A stretch of DNA of 64,000 bases. Source: Paraperibacillus esterisolvens. Lineage in GTDB: Bacteria > Bacillota > Bacilli > Bacillales > DSM-1321. The translations under genes and the position numbers were made by a program. Positions within the stretch are counted from its first letter, which is position 1, and each line of letters starts with the position of its first letter. This document shows, one piece after another, positions 41,506-49,107 of the stretch. The stretch is taken from positions 2,480,001 to 2,544,000 of the forward strand of contig NZ_CP143545.1 in the NCBI RefSeq assembly GCF_046237625.1, in the 5' to 3' direction. The notes under the pieces were generated by a model, which was not told where the DNA came from, made no database searches, and saw nothing but the letters and a program-made list of their open reading frames with translations.

Positions 41506-42345
41506 TTAGATGGTTATGTGTTTATTTTTACCTTTCAGGACTTCATATACACCATACAGCGCAAGACCGATTGATAGGACTGCAAGCATCCACGGCCCAT
41601 ATTCCTGTGCAAGGATTTTTTGAAGCGCACCGTCCATTCCCTTCGGGTTGTTCGGATTGACGGTCACCGCCATCTTGATGACAAAAAATCCAAGAACAAT
41701 GATAACCATCCCTCTTGAAATGATGCCAGCCTTGCCCGCTTTCTTTACTGCCAGGATTTCTTTTTCATCCATTTCTTCCGTCTTGAATTGGCCCAGGAAC
41801 CGTTCCCTCACCGCCAAGACTATTTCTTTTATGCCATAAATGATTATGCCTGCCCCTACCAGTCCTACTACCCATGGTCCAATTTCCGTCGCCAGGAGCT
41901 TAGCTGTCCATGCCTCCTTGGCGTTTCCTGAACTGCCTGCATGTATTGCAAGCGATACTGCCTTGAATGTCAAGGCAATATAGATTCCGCATGAGATTGC
42001 ATTACCCGCTCTCTGCAACATCTCTTTGTATTTATTTTCTTCTGAAAGATCTTTTTTAAATACCTGGACTGCGAGCCAAAAGATATATCCGGCCAGTCCG
42101 ATAGCCAACAGCCATAAAAGAACTTCCCCATATGGCTTGGCAGCAACAGAGCTCATTGCCCCATTAGTGCCCTTTGCATGTCCGCCCCCTCCAATTGCTG
42201 CTAAAAAGGAAAGTGCCCCAACTAAAATATAAACAGCTCCCTTTGCCATGAAACCAATTCGTGCGAACTTTAACATCCAAGGTCTCATCTGACGGGAAGC
42301 ATGGTCAGCTGCCTCCTTGGCCCTTGTATTGCTTAACATATCCAT
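41506..42345 (-). CDS. DUF1206 membrane protein
   Basis: 279 residues with six membrane helices in three DUF1206 repeats: KFARIGFMAKGAVYILVGALSFLAAI, RAGNAISCGIYIALTFKAVSLAI and KAGIISRGMVIIVLGFFVIKMAV, each followed by a second helix after a GPWxxxxxxxGL motif (for example GPWVVGLVGAGIIIYG). ATG at 42343-42345 follows GAGGAG. DUF1206 proteins have no known function; a candidate sigma-B promoter suggests stress expression. Single gene. Confidence 0.82.
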   Translation of the reverse strand: MDMLSNTRAKEAADHASRQMRPWMLKFARIGFMAKGAVYILVGALSFLAAIGGGGHAKGTNGAMSSVAAKPYGEVLLWLLAIGLAGYIFWLAVQVFKKDLSEENKYKEMLQRAGNAISCGIYIALTFKAVSLAIHAGSSGNAKEAWTAKLLATEIGPWVVGLVGAGIIIYGIKEIVLAVRERFLGQFKTEEMDEKEILAVKKAGKAGIISRGMVIIVLGFFVIKMAVTVNPNNPKGMDGALQKILAQEYGPWMLAVLSIGLALYGVYEVLKGKNKHITI

Positions 42346-42386
42346 ATAGGCGGCTCCTCTCAACATTTCACATCACGCCCTTATTC

Positions 42387-42412
42387 TTTCCCGCATTTAG
42401 CCGGCTGGAAAC
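42387..42412 (-). promoter_or_regulatory. Candidate sigma-B promoter of the DUF1206 gene
   Basis: GTTTCC, 14 nt, GGGAAA on the minus strand, about 40 nt before the start codon. Confidence 0.4.
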
Positions 42413-42614
42413 CTGAACAGAATATGCAAAACCTGTTAAGATAGAAAAATTCAGCTGAAACCGGTAAAAGCAGGCAGAATGAATGGCTGTCTGAGGCAGC
42501 ACCTGAAAAACAGCTCCTGACTAACCAGGCAGGAAAGAAGAGTTCCGGCATCAAGAATCATCCTCACGTGTTGAAATAGAACCATTTATAAAGCGTCCGC
42601 CTTCTGGTAAAAAC

Positions 42615-42645
42615 CAAAAAAGGCTGCCCCTGTAAGGGGCAGCCT
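42615..42645 (-). terminator. Terminator of the LysM-3D protein gene
   Basis: Perfect 10-bp stem AGGCTGCCCC/GGGGCAGCCT, 5-nt loop, TTTTTTGGTTTTT on the minus strand. Confidence 0.85.
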
Positions 42646-42657
42646 GATGTACTCTAA

Positions 42658-43404
42658 TTATTTTATTACAGTTACTTTTACTTGTTTAGATCCCCACGCA
42701 AGGGCATTCTGCTCTTCAGGAATGAAGACATCGATACGGTTCCCTTTAATCGCTCCGCCTGTATCTTCGGCAGTCGCATAGCCATACCCTTCAACATAGA
42801 CTTTGGATCCGAGCGGAATGACTTTTGGATCAACAGCAATCACTTTTGCAGATGGATTGTCCTTGATGTTTACACCAGTTGCTGTAATGCCGGAACATCC
42901 TTCACAGCTTGCAGTATAAGCAGTGGCCCTAACATTGATGCTTTTTCCTTGAACTGCCGGTTTTGACTCGCTTTTTACTGCCGCTGGCTGTGCAGCTATA
43001 GGTTTACTGCTTACCGGTGTGCCTGATTTGCTTGGCGGTGTCACATAAGATACTGAGTTTACTTTTAGATCTTGTCCCGGATGAATAATGTCGGACTTTA
43101 GATGGTTCCAATTCTTAATATTATATACAGAAACTCCATATTTATCCGCAATGCTCCAAAGTGTTTCTCCCTTTAAGACGTTGTGGTGCTTATCAGGCGA
43201 AACTGTCAAACGATCTTCCGGATGGATGATGTCGCTCTTTAAATGATTCCATTTCTTTAATTCTGAAACTGCCACTCCATGATTCTGGCTGATTCTCCAT
43301 AAAGTGTCGCCCTTCTTAACCACAATTTCCTCTGCCTGGGCGTTCACTCCTGCTGTACCTGTAAGCGCCGCCGCTGCGACTAATGAGAATAAAGTCTTTT
43401 TCAT
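42658..43404 (-). CDS. LysM-LysM-3D cell wall protein (YocH type)
   Basis: 248-residue secreted protein. Signal peptide to about residue 24, two LysM peptidoglycan-binding domains (27-70 and 74-117, each with GDTLW/GETLW and WNHLKSDIIHP), a Ser/Pro/Lys linker, and a C-terminal 3D domain with three conserved aspartates (AVDPKVIPLGSKVYVEG, ATAEDTGG, IDVF) that forms an MltA-like lytic fold. ATG at 43402-43404 follows AGGGAGG. It resembles YocH, a WalR-controlled muropeptidase. A TGTAAA-like half-site lies near 43530, too weak to call a WalR box. Confidence 0.88.
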   Translation of the reverse strand: MKKTLFSLVAAAALTGTAGVNAQAEEIVVKKGDTLWRISQNHGVAVSELKKWNHLKSDIIHPEDRLTVSPDKHHNVLKGETLWSIADKYGVSVYNIKNWNHLKSDIIHPGQDLKVNSVSYVTPPSKSGTPVSSKPIAAQPAAVKSESKPAVQGKSINVRATAYTASCEGCSGITATGVNIKDNPSAKVIAVDPKVIPLGSKVYVEGYGYATAEDTGGAIKGNRIDVFIPEEQNALAWGSKQVKVTVIK

Positions 43405-43757
43405 ATGTATATTCCTCCCTAGTGCTTCTTTGTTCGCTAATGTCATCTATCATAACAGATAAAAGAGCGTTATAAAGAACAGGGAGATATAAATTGGATG
43501 ACTTTCATGACATATATATGACGCTCACTTTACATATTGTCTGAATATTCAAATTATTTAACCCTGTTTTAAGGTCTTTTTACTACTCAATCTCCTCTGT
43601 GAAAAAACACCTGCCTATCATCACTTTTCTTTGCGATAACAGGGATTTTACACCTTTTCTCTTCTAATGCCGCCCATAAAAAAAAGCACCCGCGAGGTAC
43701 TTTTAATTTAGAATGGTCTTGAAATCATTTTGAAATATTATAGGGGGAATTGTCATC
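43405..43757. other. Intergenic region with an orphan hairpin
   Basis: Contains the promoter region of the LysM-3D gene (TATGAT near 43445 as -10) and, at 43678-43702, a hairpin (AAGCACC/GGTACTT) followed on the minus strand by eight T, with no visible gene that it would terminate. No coding sequence supported. Confidence 0.45.
43678..43702 (-). terminator. Orphan terminator
   Basis: 7-bp stem AAGCACC/GGTACTT (one G-T pair), 5-nt loop, eight T on the minus strand; no gene lies directly upstream of it on either strand. Confidence 0.5.
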
Positions 43758-43847
43758 ATGAGGAATAAAATGAAAAGCAGGATTTTTATTGTAATCAGCA
43801 TATTTTCCATCATTTTATGTTTATGTGCAGCCTGGATCAGGATTTAA
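43758..43847 (+). CDS. Tiny single-helix membrane peptide (29 aa)
   Basis: MRNKMKSRIFIVISIFSIILCLCAAWIRI: four basic residues followed by one membrane helix. GGGGGAATTGTCATC precedes the ATG, and a strong hairpin follows. It is too short for family assignment. It could be a regulatory membrane peptide or a type I toxin-like peptide; the ribosome site and the neat unit are the only evidence. Confidence 0.4.
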   Translation: MRNKMKSRIFIVISIFSIILCLCAAWIRI

Positions 43848-43855
43848 AGTAAAAA

Positions 43856-43895
43856 AACCGGTTCATCCTGAGGATTCCTGAGGGATGAACCGGTT
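43856..43895. terminator. Terminator between the 29-aa gene and the DUF5670-type gene
   Basis: Perfect 13-bp stem AACCGGTTCATCC/GGATGAACCGGTT, 14-nt loop; seven T on the minus strand. Confidence 0.85.
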
Positions 43896-43900
43896 CAATA

Positions 43901-44059
43901 CTACATCCCTCCTCTGCCTCTGCCCCTGCCTGCTATAAATTTCACTATAAAGACGATTGCCGCAATCACAAGGAGGATGTGAATCAATCCGCCAGCCACT
44001 TTAAACACTAAACCCAATATCCAAAGCACAAGCAGTATACCAATAAGAGTCCAAAGCAT
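43901..44059 (-). CDS. lmo0937-family small membrane protein (52 aa)
   Basis: MLWTLIGILLVLWILGLVFK, then VAGGLIHILLVIAAIVFIVKFI and a RGRGRGG tail: two membrane helices joined by a short GG turn, the hallmark of the lmo0937/DUF5670 family. ATG at 44057-44059 has AAAGGAAG about 10 nt upstream. A good sigma-B promoter lies upstream, fitting the stress induction known for several members. Function unknown. Confidence 0.8.
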   Translation of the reverse strand: MLWTLIGILLVLWILGLVFKVAGGLIHILLVIAAIVFIVKFIAGRGRGRGGM

Positions 44060-44105
44060 AGTCCGTCTTCCTTTCAATAACTAATATAATTGCTATAGGG
44101 ATAAG

Positions 44106-44131
44106 TTTCCCTTCTTGTTATAAATATAAAC
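44106..44131 (-). promoter_or_regulatory. Sigma-B promoter of the lmo0937-family gene
   Basis: GTTTAT, 14 nt, GGGAAA on the minus strand, 47 nt before the start codon. Confidence 0.65.
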
Positions 44132-44448
44132 GTACCGGGCGATCTCCCTTGAAAAAACTCCTGGTAATCATAATTCTGAGGTTTTTAATAACAGGAAGTA
44201 ATCCGAGCCTCCCAAAAGACTCTATTATAGAAGATAATTTTTTTCTGGTGAGTTTTAGAGGGGTCTAAAGTTTTAAGTACATAGCTGACCTCCGCTTCCG
44301 ATAGCCTTCTCGCCTTCAACAAGGCTTTTATGACTTCCCTGAACAGACTTTAGGAAAGTAACAACCATTAGAAAAGAGCCTTTTATAATTATGCTGTCCT
44401 GTACACAAACTAATATAGATTTCAATAAGAAAAGAAAGGGGTGCTTTG
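44132..44448. other. Gene-poor stretch before splA
   Basis: A 39-codon plus-strand frame (TTG 44149 to TAA 44268) begins MKKLLVIIILRFL, signal-peptide-like, but has no good ribosome site. A hairpin AGCCTT/AAGGCT with TTTTATG lies near 44311-44340 on the plus strand and might terminate a short transcript. The splA promoter should lie near 44380-44420. Confidence 0.35.
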
Positions 44449-44700
44449 ATGAGTACCGTGAACCGTGACGAACTTTCCGCAGGGGATGAGGTTTTTGTTA
44501 TATACAACAATCCCCATGTTCCTTCAGTTTCAAATATCAGAACGGCGGAAATTGTAGCACATCCTCATCATCCAGATGAATTGGCTTTATTCCTTAACGA
44601 GACCTTCCATGTTATTGAGGATGATGATGCATTATTTTCGACACAGGAATCAGCCGAAGAGGCATATCGCCAGCTGATTGATGAAGATTCTTTCTTCTGA
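44449..44700 (+). CDS. splA: SplA-family transcriptional regulator
   Basis: 83 residues: SAGDEVFVIYNNPHVPSVSNIRTAEIVAHPHHPDELALFLNETFHVIEDDDALFSTQESAEEAYRQL resembles B. subtilis SplA, a TRAP-like small RNA-binding regulator of spore photoproduct lyase (splB). ATG 44449 is preferred over the preceding TTG; AAAGGGG lies 7 nt upstream. splB itself is not adjacent: a terminator and an MFS gene follow, so this is an orphan copy. Family assignment is fairly secure, target unknown. Confidence 0.65.
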   Translation: MSTVNRDELSAGDEVFVIYNNPHVPSVSNIRTAEIVAHPHHPDELALFLNETFHVIEDDDALFSTQESAEEAYRQLIDEDSFF

Positions 44701-44770
44701 ATTGCATTAAACACAATGTCCAGCCTGTCAGATATACAAAAACTTTAAAGGGGATTGTCATTCTTTTTTC

Positions 44771-44804
44771 ACCGCCTGGATTTTTTATACCCAGGCGGTT
44801 TTTA
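44771..44804 (+). terminator. Terminator of splA
   Basis: 9-bp stem ACCGCCTGG/CCAGGCGGT, 11-nt loop, TTTTTAT. Confidence 0.8.
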
Positions 44805-44915
44805 TCTGAGCACTTATGTATATTTACCTGTTTTTTCAGTGCACTCTTGTAATTTGAGAAGCAAAGTTTTACAATCACTTTCGGAAATTAAAAAAACATA
44901 AGGAGTTCGTACTAC

Positions 44916-46154
44916 TTGAAATTATCACAAAATGAAAAAGCCAGTATATACAGCGGACTTGCACAGACCGTGTCAGTCAATGCAGTAAATGGCTATATCC
45001 CCTTACTCGCTTTAGGTGCACTGGGCGCAAGCAATCAGCAGATGGGATTGATTACTTCACTTCCATCCATCATCGGCATGCTGGCTCTCATTCCAGGAGC
45101 CATGTGGCTGAACCGCGTAAAAAGCAAGAAAACCTTCACTGTCGCCTCTACTTTTGCCACCAGATTTATATTTATGCTCATCTTTTTTGTCCCATTTTTT
45201 CCGGATTCACTATCACCCTGGCTGCTGGTCTTCCTGATTGCCTTCTTAAATTTCCCGGGGGCCCTGGCTAATTTATCCTGGCAGACCATGATAGGGGAAA
45301 TCATCCCTGAAAAACGGAGAGGGGATTTTTTCAGCACACGGAATAGAGTAAATAACATTGCTGCCCTCATCGTGACGTTTGGAACAGGTTTATACCTTGA
45401 ACATTACAGCAGGGAAAATTCATTTCCATATCAGGTTCTGCTGCTCGGAGGTTTTGCCTTTGCACTTGCAGAGGTGTACTTTTTAACAAGGCATAATGTA
45501 GACAAACAAACCAGTTATAAAAAAGAGGACAAACCCAAACGGAAGTTTTCTCTCGAAGTCTTCAGGCATAAACCGTATACGGCCTTTTTAATCTGCGCAC
45601 TGCTGTATAATTTTTCAGCCCAGATGGCGTGGTCCCTATTCAGCATTTACCAGATTAAGGACGCACACGCTACTGCACTTTGGCTGAGCATTTTCGGTGT
45701 TACTAATCAGGCAGCCCAGATACTAAGCATAAAATGGTGGGCTAAGTATGCAGATAAATACGGAAATAGCATGATTCTCTTTGCAGCGGCTGCCGGCATG
45801 GCGACTGCCCCTGCCTTGAATATGGTTTCAACCCATTTTCTCTGGATCACGGCAGTCAATTTCTGGACAGGAATATTCGTAGCAGGCACCAATTTGCTAT
45901 TATTCAACCAATTGCTAAAGGCTTCCCCAGAGAAAAACAGGACAAGCTATATCGCTAATTACAATTTTTTTCTATCCATTATCGGTTTCATTGCACCACA
46001 GCTTGGCATATTTATCCTAAATCAGGCCGGCATGCATGCAGCCATGAATATCATTTCCATTGTACGTTTCGGAACTGCTTTTTCCTTTCTTATTGTGGCA
46101 ATTAAAATGGAAGGCAGGAAAATCACGAATAGAGTTTATCTTCGATTTAGATAA
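44916..46154 (+). CDS. MFS transporter
   Basis: 412 residues with about 12 membrane helices, starting at TTG 44916 with AAGGAG 10 nt upstream. The first half contains QQMGLITSLPSIIGMLALIPGAMWLNRVKSKK (helix 2-3 loop) and IGEIIPEKRRGDFFSTRNRVNNI before helix 5; the latter stretch is typical of MFS carriers annotated only as 'MFS transporter' in Bacilli. Single gene without regulator. Substrate unknown. Confidence 0.82.
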   Translation: MKLSQNEKASIYSGLAQTVSVNAVNGYIPLLALGALGASNQQMGLITSLPSIIGMLALIPGAMWLNRVKSKKTFTVASTFATRFIFMLIFFVPFFPDSLSPWLLVFLIAFLNFPGALANLSWQTMIGEIIPEKRRGDFFSTRNRVNNIAALIVTFGTGLYLEHYSRENSFPYQVLLLGGFAFALAEVYFLTRHNVDKQTSYKKEDKPKRKFSLEVFRHKPYTAFLICALLYNFSAQMAWSLFSIYQIKDAHATALWLSIFGVTNQAAQILSIKWWAKYADKYGNSMILFAAAAGMATAPALNMVSTHFLWITAVNFWTGIFVAGTNLLLFNQLLKASPEKNRTSYIANYNFFLSIIGFIAPQLGIFILNQAGMHAAMNIISIVRFGTAFSFLIVAIKMEGRKITNRVYLRFR

Positions 46155-46227
46155 AGGATTCCACCCAAAACTCTAAGTATAAATGGTGACTCTTTTGGCA
46201 TCCTATCATAAAAAAAGGAGTGACAGG

Positions 46228-46407
46228 ATGGATTCTGGCAGCACAGCTTTCAACCATACCCAAGTGCCGGCAGCAAAAGAGCCTGTAATCGGCTCAGATA
46301 CCTCCAGGCACTACCCTGGTGATTCTGTAGACCAGCATAAGGAACTGGAATCAGCCAACGCATTCATCGCAGAGAAGGAAGCAGGACAGCAAAATGAAAA
46401 CCTATAG
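46228..46407 (+). CDS. Small hydrophilic protein (59 aa)
   Basis: 59 residues from ATG 46228 (AAGGAG 7 nt upstream): MDSGSTAFNHTQVPAAKEPVIGSDTSRHY...AGQQNENL, disordered in appearance. It is followed after 14 bp by another tiny gene with its own ribosome site, so the two are co-transcribed and share a terminator. No family recognised; a spore or stress protein is possible. Confidence 0.5.
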   Translation: MDSGSTAFNHTQVPAAKEPVIGSDTSRHYPGDSVDQHKELESANAFIAEKEAGQQNENL

Positions 46408-46421
46408 GAGGGCATCCCCCT

Positions 46422-46562
46422 ATGAAAAAAGGGACTGAATTCACAAAGGCTGGAACGGATATAGAAGAAGTGAAGCGTTTGAATAAAAATTCCGGCCTGA
46501 GCTATAACGAAACGAAGGAGCTGCTTGCCCGGCAATATAATAAGAATCAGGAAAATAAGTAG
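46422..46562 (+). CDS. 46-aa protein resembling small acid-soluble spore proteins
   Basis: MKKGTEFTKAGTDIEEVKRLNKNSG then LSYNETKELLARQYNK. The GTEF...TDIxxVKxxN pattern recalls gamma-type SASP repeats (GTEF-x-x-ETDVxxVKxxN), and the second half is an amphipathic helix not found in them. GGAGGG lies about 9 nt before the ATG. Second gene of a two-gene unit. The SASP link is a resemblance, not a firm assignment. Confidence 0.5.
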   Translation: MKKGTEFTKAGTDIEEVKRLNKNSGLSYNETKELLARQYNKNQENK

Positions 46563-46590
46563 AGCCGCATTCACGGCTCTCTTATTCTTT
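46561..46590 (+). terminator. Terminator of the tiny two-gene unit
   Basis: Perfect 7-bp stem AGAGCCG/CGGCTCT, 6-nt loop, CTTATTCTTT; begins within the stop codon. Confidence 0.75.
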
Positions 46591-46669
46591 ACAGGTTCTT
46601 CCATCCATGGAGGAATGGAATCATCCGTGGTAAAATAGAAATATATTAATTCGGAGGGGAGGCAGTGCT

Positions 46670-46954
46670 ATGCTGGAAAGCTTATTGGAGATCGATATTC
46701 ATCTGCTGAAGACAGCGATCTGGGCAGGATTCTTAATTACACTTATTCTTCCATTGGCTGCACTCTGCCTTTCCGGAGAGTTTCACCGCTTCCAAAAAAA
46801 TGAGGCATTTTCTGAAAAGGATTCACCTGCTTCTTTCTGCCAGCAGACATATCATTGCTGCTTCATCCCGATTTTGCGGATGATTGGCATGATTAGAAGA
46901 AAAGCCGGCCATTTGAATGCTGATAAGCCAGATTCCCTTCTCGCAGCAATGTAA
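46670..46954 (+). CDS. mifM: MifM-like regulatory nascent-chain peptide (94 aa)
   Basis: 94 residues: one membrane helix (about 14-35), a polar middle, and a C-terminal segment RMIGMIRRKAGHLNADKPDSLLAAM. B. subtilis MifM is a 95-residue membrane peptide directly before yidC2 that arrests its own ribosome when the YidC1 insertase is limiting; its arrest segment has Arg69, Ile70, Trp73, Ile74, Met80, Asn81 and acidic residues 86-89. Here Arg70, Met71, Met74, Ile75, Leu82, Asn83, Asp85 and Asp88 fall in nearly the same register. It lies 27 bp before yidC2 and its last codons can pair with the yidC2 ribosome site. GGAGGGGAGG precedes the ATG. Overall identity to MifM is low, so this is inference from position and pattern. 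Confidence 0.6.
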   Translation: MLESLLEIDIHLLKTAIWAGFLITLILPLAALCLSGEFHRFQKNEAFSEKDSPASFCQQTYHCCFIPILRMIGMIRRKAGHLNADKPDSLLAAM

Positions 46955-46973
46955 CAAGATTCATACGAGGAGG
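46936..46973 (+). promoter_or_regulatory. Hairpin sequestering the yidC2 ribosome site
   Basis: CCTTCTCG (46936-46943, codons 89-92 of the leader) can pair over 8 bp (one G-T) with CGAGGAGG (46966-46973), the Shine-Dalgarno of yidC2, with a 22-nt loop. A ribosome stalled on the leader would open it, as in the mifM-yidC2 system. Confidence 0.6.
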
Positions 46974-46981
46974 AAAATAAA

Positions 46982-47767
46982 TTGAATAAAAAGTACATTC
47001 TTGCATTAAGTCTTCTTGCCTTTGCTATTTTAACCATGACAGGATGCTCTGCTTCCCCGGGTTCCGGAGGTTCATTCTTCCATTCTTTAGTTGTAAACCC
47101 CATGTCCGGGGCTATTGAATTTCTTGCTGTTTTCTTTCATGGAAGTTATGGCCTCAGCATCCTTTGTATGACGCTGATCATACGTCTGGCCCTGATGCCG
47201 CTGTCTCTGAAGCAAATGAAATCCCAGACTCAGATGAAACACAAGATGGAGGCTTTTAAGCCCGAGCTTACAGCTATCCAGAAGAAACTGAAAGAAACCA
47301 AGGATTCCGAAAAGCAAAAGCAGTATCAAAAGGAAATCATGGGACTTTATCAAAAACATGGTGTTAACCCGATGAACATCGGCTGTCTTCCAATCCTGAT
47401 TCAGATGCCGATCCTGACCGGATTTTATTATGCTATAAAAGGTTCACACCATATCGCGACACATTCCTTCCTTTGGTTCAGCCTTGGCCATCCAGATCAT
47501 CTGCTGGCTATCACAGCGGCAGTCATTTATTATCTTCAATTCAGGCTGTCGCTTCGCAATATGCCGCAGGAACAGCAGCAATCCATGAAAGTGATGGGTC
47601 TCATGTCTCCGCTCATGATCCTTCTGTTTTCCTTTAATGCTCCTGCTGCCCTGCCGCTTTATTGGTCGGCAGGCGGATTGTTTCTGATGCTCCAGACTGA
47701 GCTTGGCAGCAGATTATACAGGAAAGTGCCCGTTGCCATCCAGGAAGGAATAACACCAGTTAAATGA
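46982..47767 (+). CDS. yidC2: Membrane protein insertase YidC2 (OxaA/YqjG type)
   Basis: 261-residue lipoprotein insertase. Signal peptide with lipobox MTGC (Cys22), then five membrane helices of the YidC/Oxa1 core: YGLSILCMTLIIRLALMPLSLKQMKSQ with the conserved Arg in the first core helix (GLSI..R), a cytoplasmic coiled-coil hairpin (KMEAFKPELTAIQKKLKETKDSEKQKQYQKEIMGLYQKHGVNP), and CLPILIQMPILTGFYYAI. TTG at 46982 with GAGGAGG 8 nt upstream. Controlled by the MifM-like leader just before it. Helps insert membrane proteins and backs up the primary YidC. Confidence 0.9.
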   Translation: MNKKYILALSLLAFAILTMTGCSASPGSGGSFFHSLVVNPMSGAIEFLAVFFHGSYGLSILCMTLIIRLALMPLSLKQMKSQTQMKHKMEAFKPELTAIQKKLKETKDSEKQKQYQKEIMGLYQKHGVNPMNIGCLPILIQMPILTGFYYAIKGSHHIATHSFLWFSLGHPDHLLAITAAVIYYLQFRLSLRNMPQEQQQSMKVMGLMSPLMILLFSFNAPAALPLYWSAGGLFLMLQTELGSRLYRKVPVAIQEGITPVK

Positions 47768-47772
47768 TTAAA

Positions 47773-47803
47773 AAAAGTCTGCCACGCAAAACGGCAGACT
47801 TTT
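47773..47803. terminator. Bidirectional terminator between yidC2 and hisK-type gene
   Basis: Perfect 11-bp stem AAAAGTCTGCC/GGCAGACTTTT, 9-nt loop, T-runs on both strands. Confidence 0.88.
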
Positions 47804-47821
47804 TCTCTTTTGTTTTCACAC

Positions 47822-48640
47822 TTAGATGAAGGTATCCAGCCTGTGAAAGACTGGCTTTCTTTTTCTGTAGGACGCGATATATTGGAATCCCGCTGCTTTA
47901 AGTATAGAAAATGCTTCCTCCATATGCCTGCCTATAAAATGCTTAGAGTGTGCATCTGTGCCGACCGTGATAATTTCACCGCCAGCTTGCTTATATAACT
48001 GGACAAATGGGAGATTTGGAAGCGGAACATCTATCCGGTACCGAAAACCCGACAAATTGATTTCAATGCCCCTTCCTGTTTGAATTAGATGTTTGAAAGT
48101 ATCTTCTATTATATCAAAATATGAATGCCACTTTACATCCCTCCAGTCCGCATCGACAAAATGCAAATACCTTTTGATAAGAGTCAGATGGCCCAGGATA
48201 TTGAAATCCTGATACTTTTTAACATAGCCGTTCATATCCTCAAAATAAGCTTCGAGGGATTCGTGAAGGGTTTTATCCTTGAAGAAATCGCCATTATGAA
48301 GGTCGAGCCCTCCGGCAATATGGACCGAACCGATAATGAAATCAAATTCATTACTATCTGTAAAAGCTTTGCTCTTAGCAAAGGAAGAAGGATGGAGACC
48401 CATTTCCACAGCCTTTAGTATGGTAAGTCTTCCCTGGTATTCCTCTCTAAGTTTATCTATCTTCTGTGCATAAGAATCGTAGTTGAATTCCCAAACCAGG
48501 TCACTTCCAGGATAGAAGTAGTCAACATGCTCTGTGAAGGCTATTTCAGTTATCCCTTGTTCAAGCGCTGTCTTGCAGGCCGTTTCCATCGGCATTTTAG
48601 AATCAGCCGAGAATTCAGTATGTACATGGTAATCAAACAT
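47822..48640 (-). CDS. Histidinol-phosphatase, PHP family (HisJ/HisK type)
   Basis: 272 residues with PHP metal motifs: DYHVHTEFSADSKM (HxH), FTEHVDYF, IGSVHI, LGHLTLI and GTDAHS. Such enzymes dephosphorylate histidinol phosphate in histidine synthesis, but other PHP phosphoesterases share the pattern and no his genes are near. GAGGGG precedes the ATG. Cytoplasmic; trinuclear metal centre expected. Confidence 0.82.
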   Translation of the reverse strand: MFDYHVHTEFSADSKMPMETACKTALEQGITEIAFTEHVDYFYPGSDLVWEFNYDSYAQKIDKLREEYQGRLTILKAVEMGLHPSSFAKSKAFTDSNEFDFIIGSVHIAGGLDLHNGDFFKDKTLHESLEAYFEDMNGYVKKYQDFNILGHLTLIKRYLHFVDADWRDVKWHSYFDIIEDTFKHLIQTGRGIEINLSGFRYRIDVPLPNLPFVQLYKQAGGEIITVGTDAHSKHFIGRHMEEAFSILKAAGFQYIASYRKRKPVFHRLDTFI

Positions 48641-48724
48641 AAATTCCCCTCTTTTTTTAATAAACTGTTATCTCCCTTCCATTATAGCACTGAATGACTT
48701 CCTTAAATAAATTCAGGATATCCT

Positions 48725-48754
48725 AAAAAAAAAGCCCGCTCATGAATGCGGGCT
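48725..48754 (-). terminator. Terminator of ydjO
   Basis: Perfect 7-bp stem AGCCCGC/GCGGGCT, 8-nt loop, nine T on the minus strand. Confidence 0.82.
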
Positions 48755-48757
48755 GTT

Positions 48758-48958
48758 TCAATAAAAATTAAAGCTTTTCTTCATCTGGGGAAGATCGCGC
48801 ACTTCTTCCATCATAGTGCTGCCGCACAGCGGGCAGTTTAAAGATTCAGTGACAAACTCCTTTCTCATCCATGCATTGCATCCATCATCTTCACAGGAAT
48901 AGACATCAGTACTTTCAATGATCGGTTCCATCTCTATAGGCGGCCTTTTGGCGTACAT
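48758..48958 (-). CDS. ydjO: Cold-inducible YdjO-family zinc-ribbon protein
   Basis: 66 residues: TDVYSCEDDGCNAWMRKEFVTESLNCPLCGSTMMEEVRDLP has two cysteine pairs (C-x4-C and CPLC) of a zinc ribbon, matching YdjO, a cold-induced small protein of unknown role in B. subtilis. ATG at 48956-48958 follows GGGAGGAAGTAGG; an upstream ATG lacks a ribosome site. Confidence 0.85.
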   Translation of the reverse strand: MYAKRPPIEMEPIIESTDVYSCEDDGCNAWMRKEFVTESLNCPLCGSTMMEEVRDLPQMKKSFNFY

Positions 48959-49107
48959 CCTACTTCCTCCCGGTTTACAGCACGTGCATCTATGCTGCTG
49001 CATATTTCGTTTTTTTCACGAATAATTGCATTTAGCTTATGTAAAAAAGGGTATTTTATACATTGTTCATATATACTTTGGAAAAAGGACTATAAGGAGA
49101 GCACTTT

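Noticed and set aside
43500..43560. WalR binding site before the LysM-3D gene
   Set aside because: Only one TGTAAA-like half-site is seen at the expected spacing; the second half does not match.
44149..44268. 39-codon frame with signal-peptide-like start
   Set aside because: The region before its TTG has no usable ribosome site; kept only as a note in the gap description.
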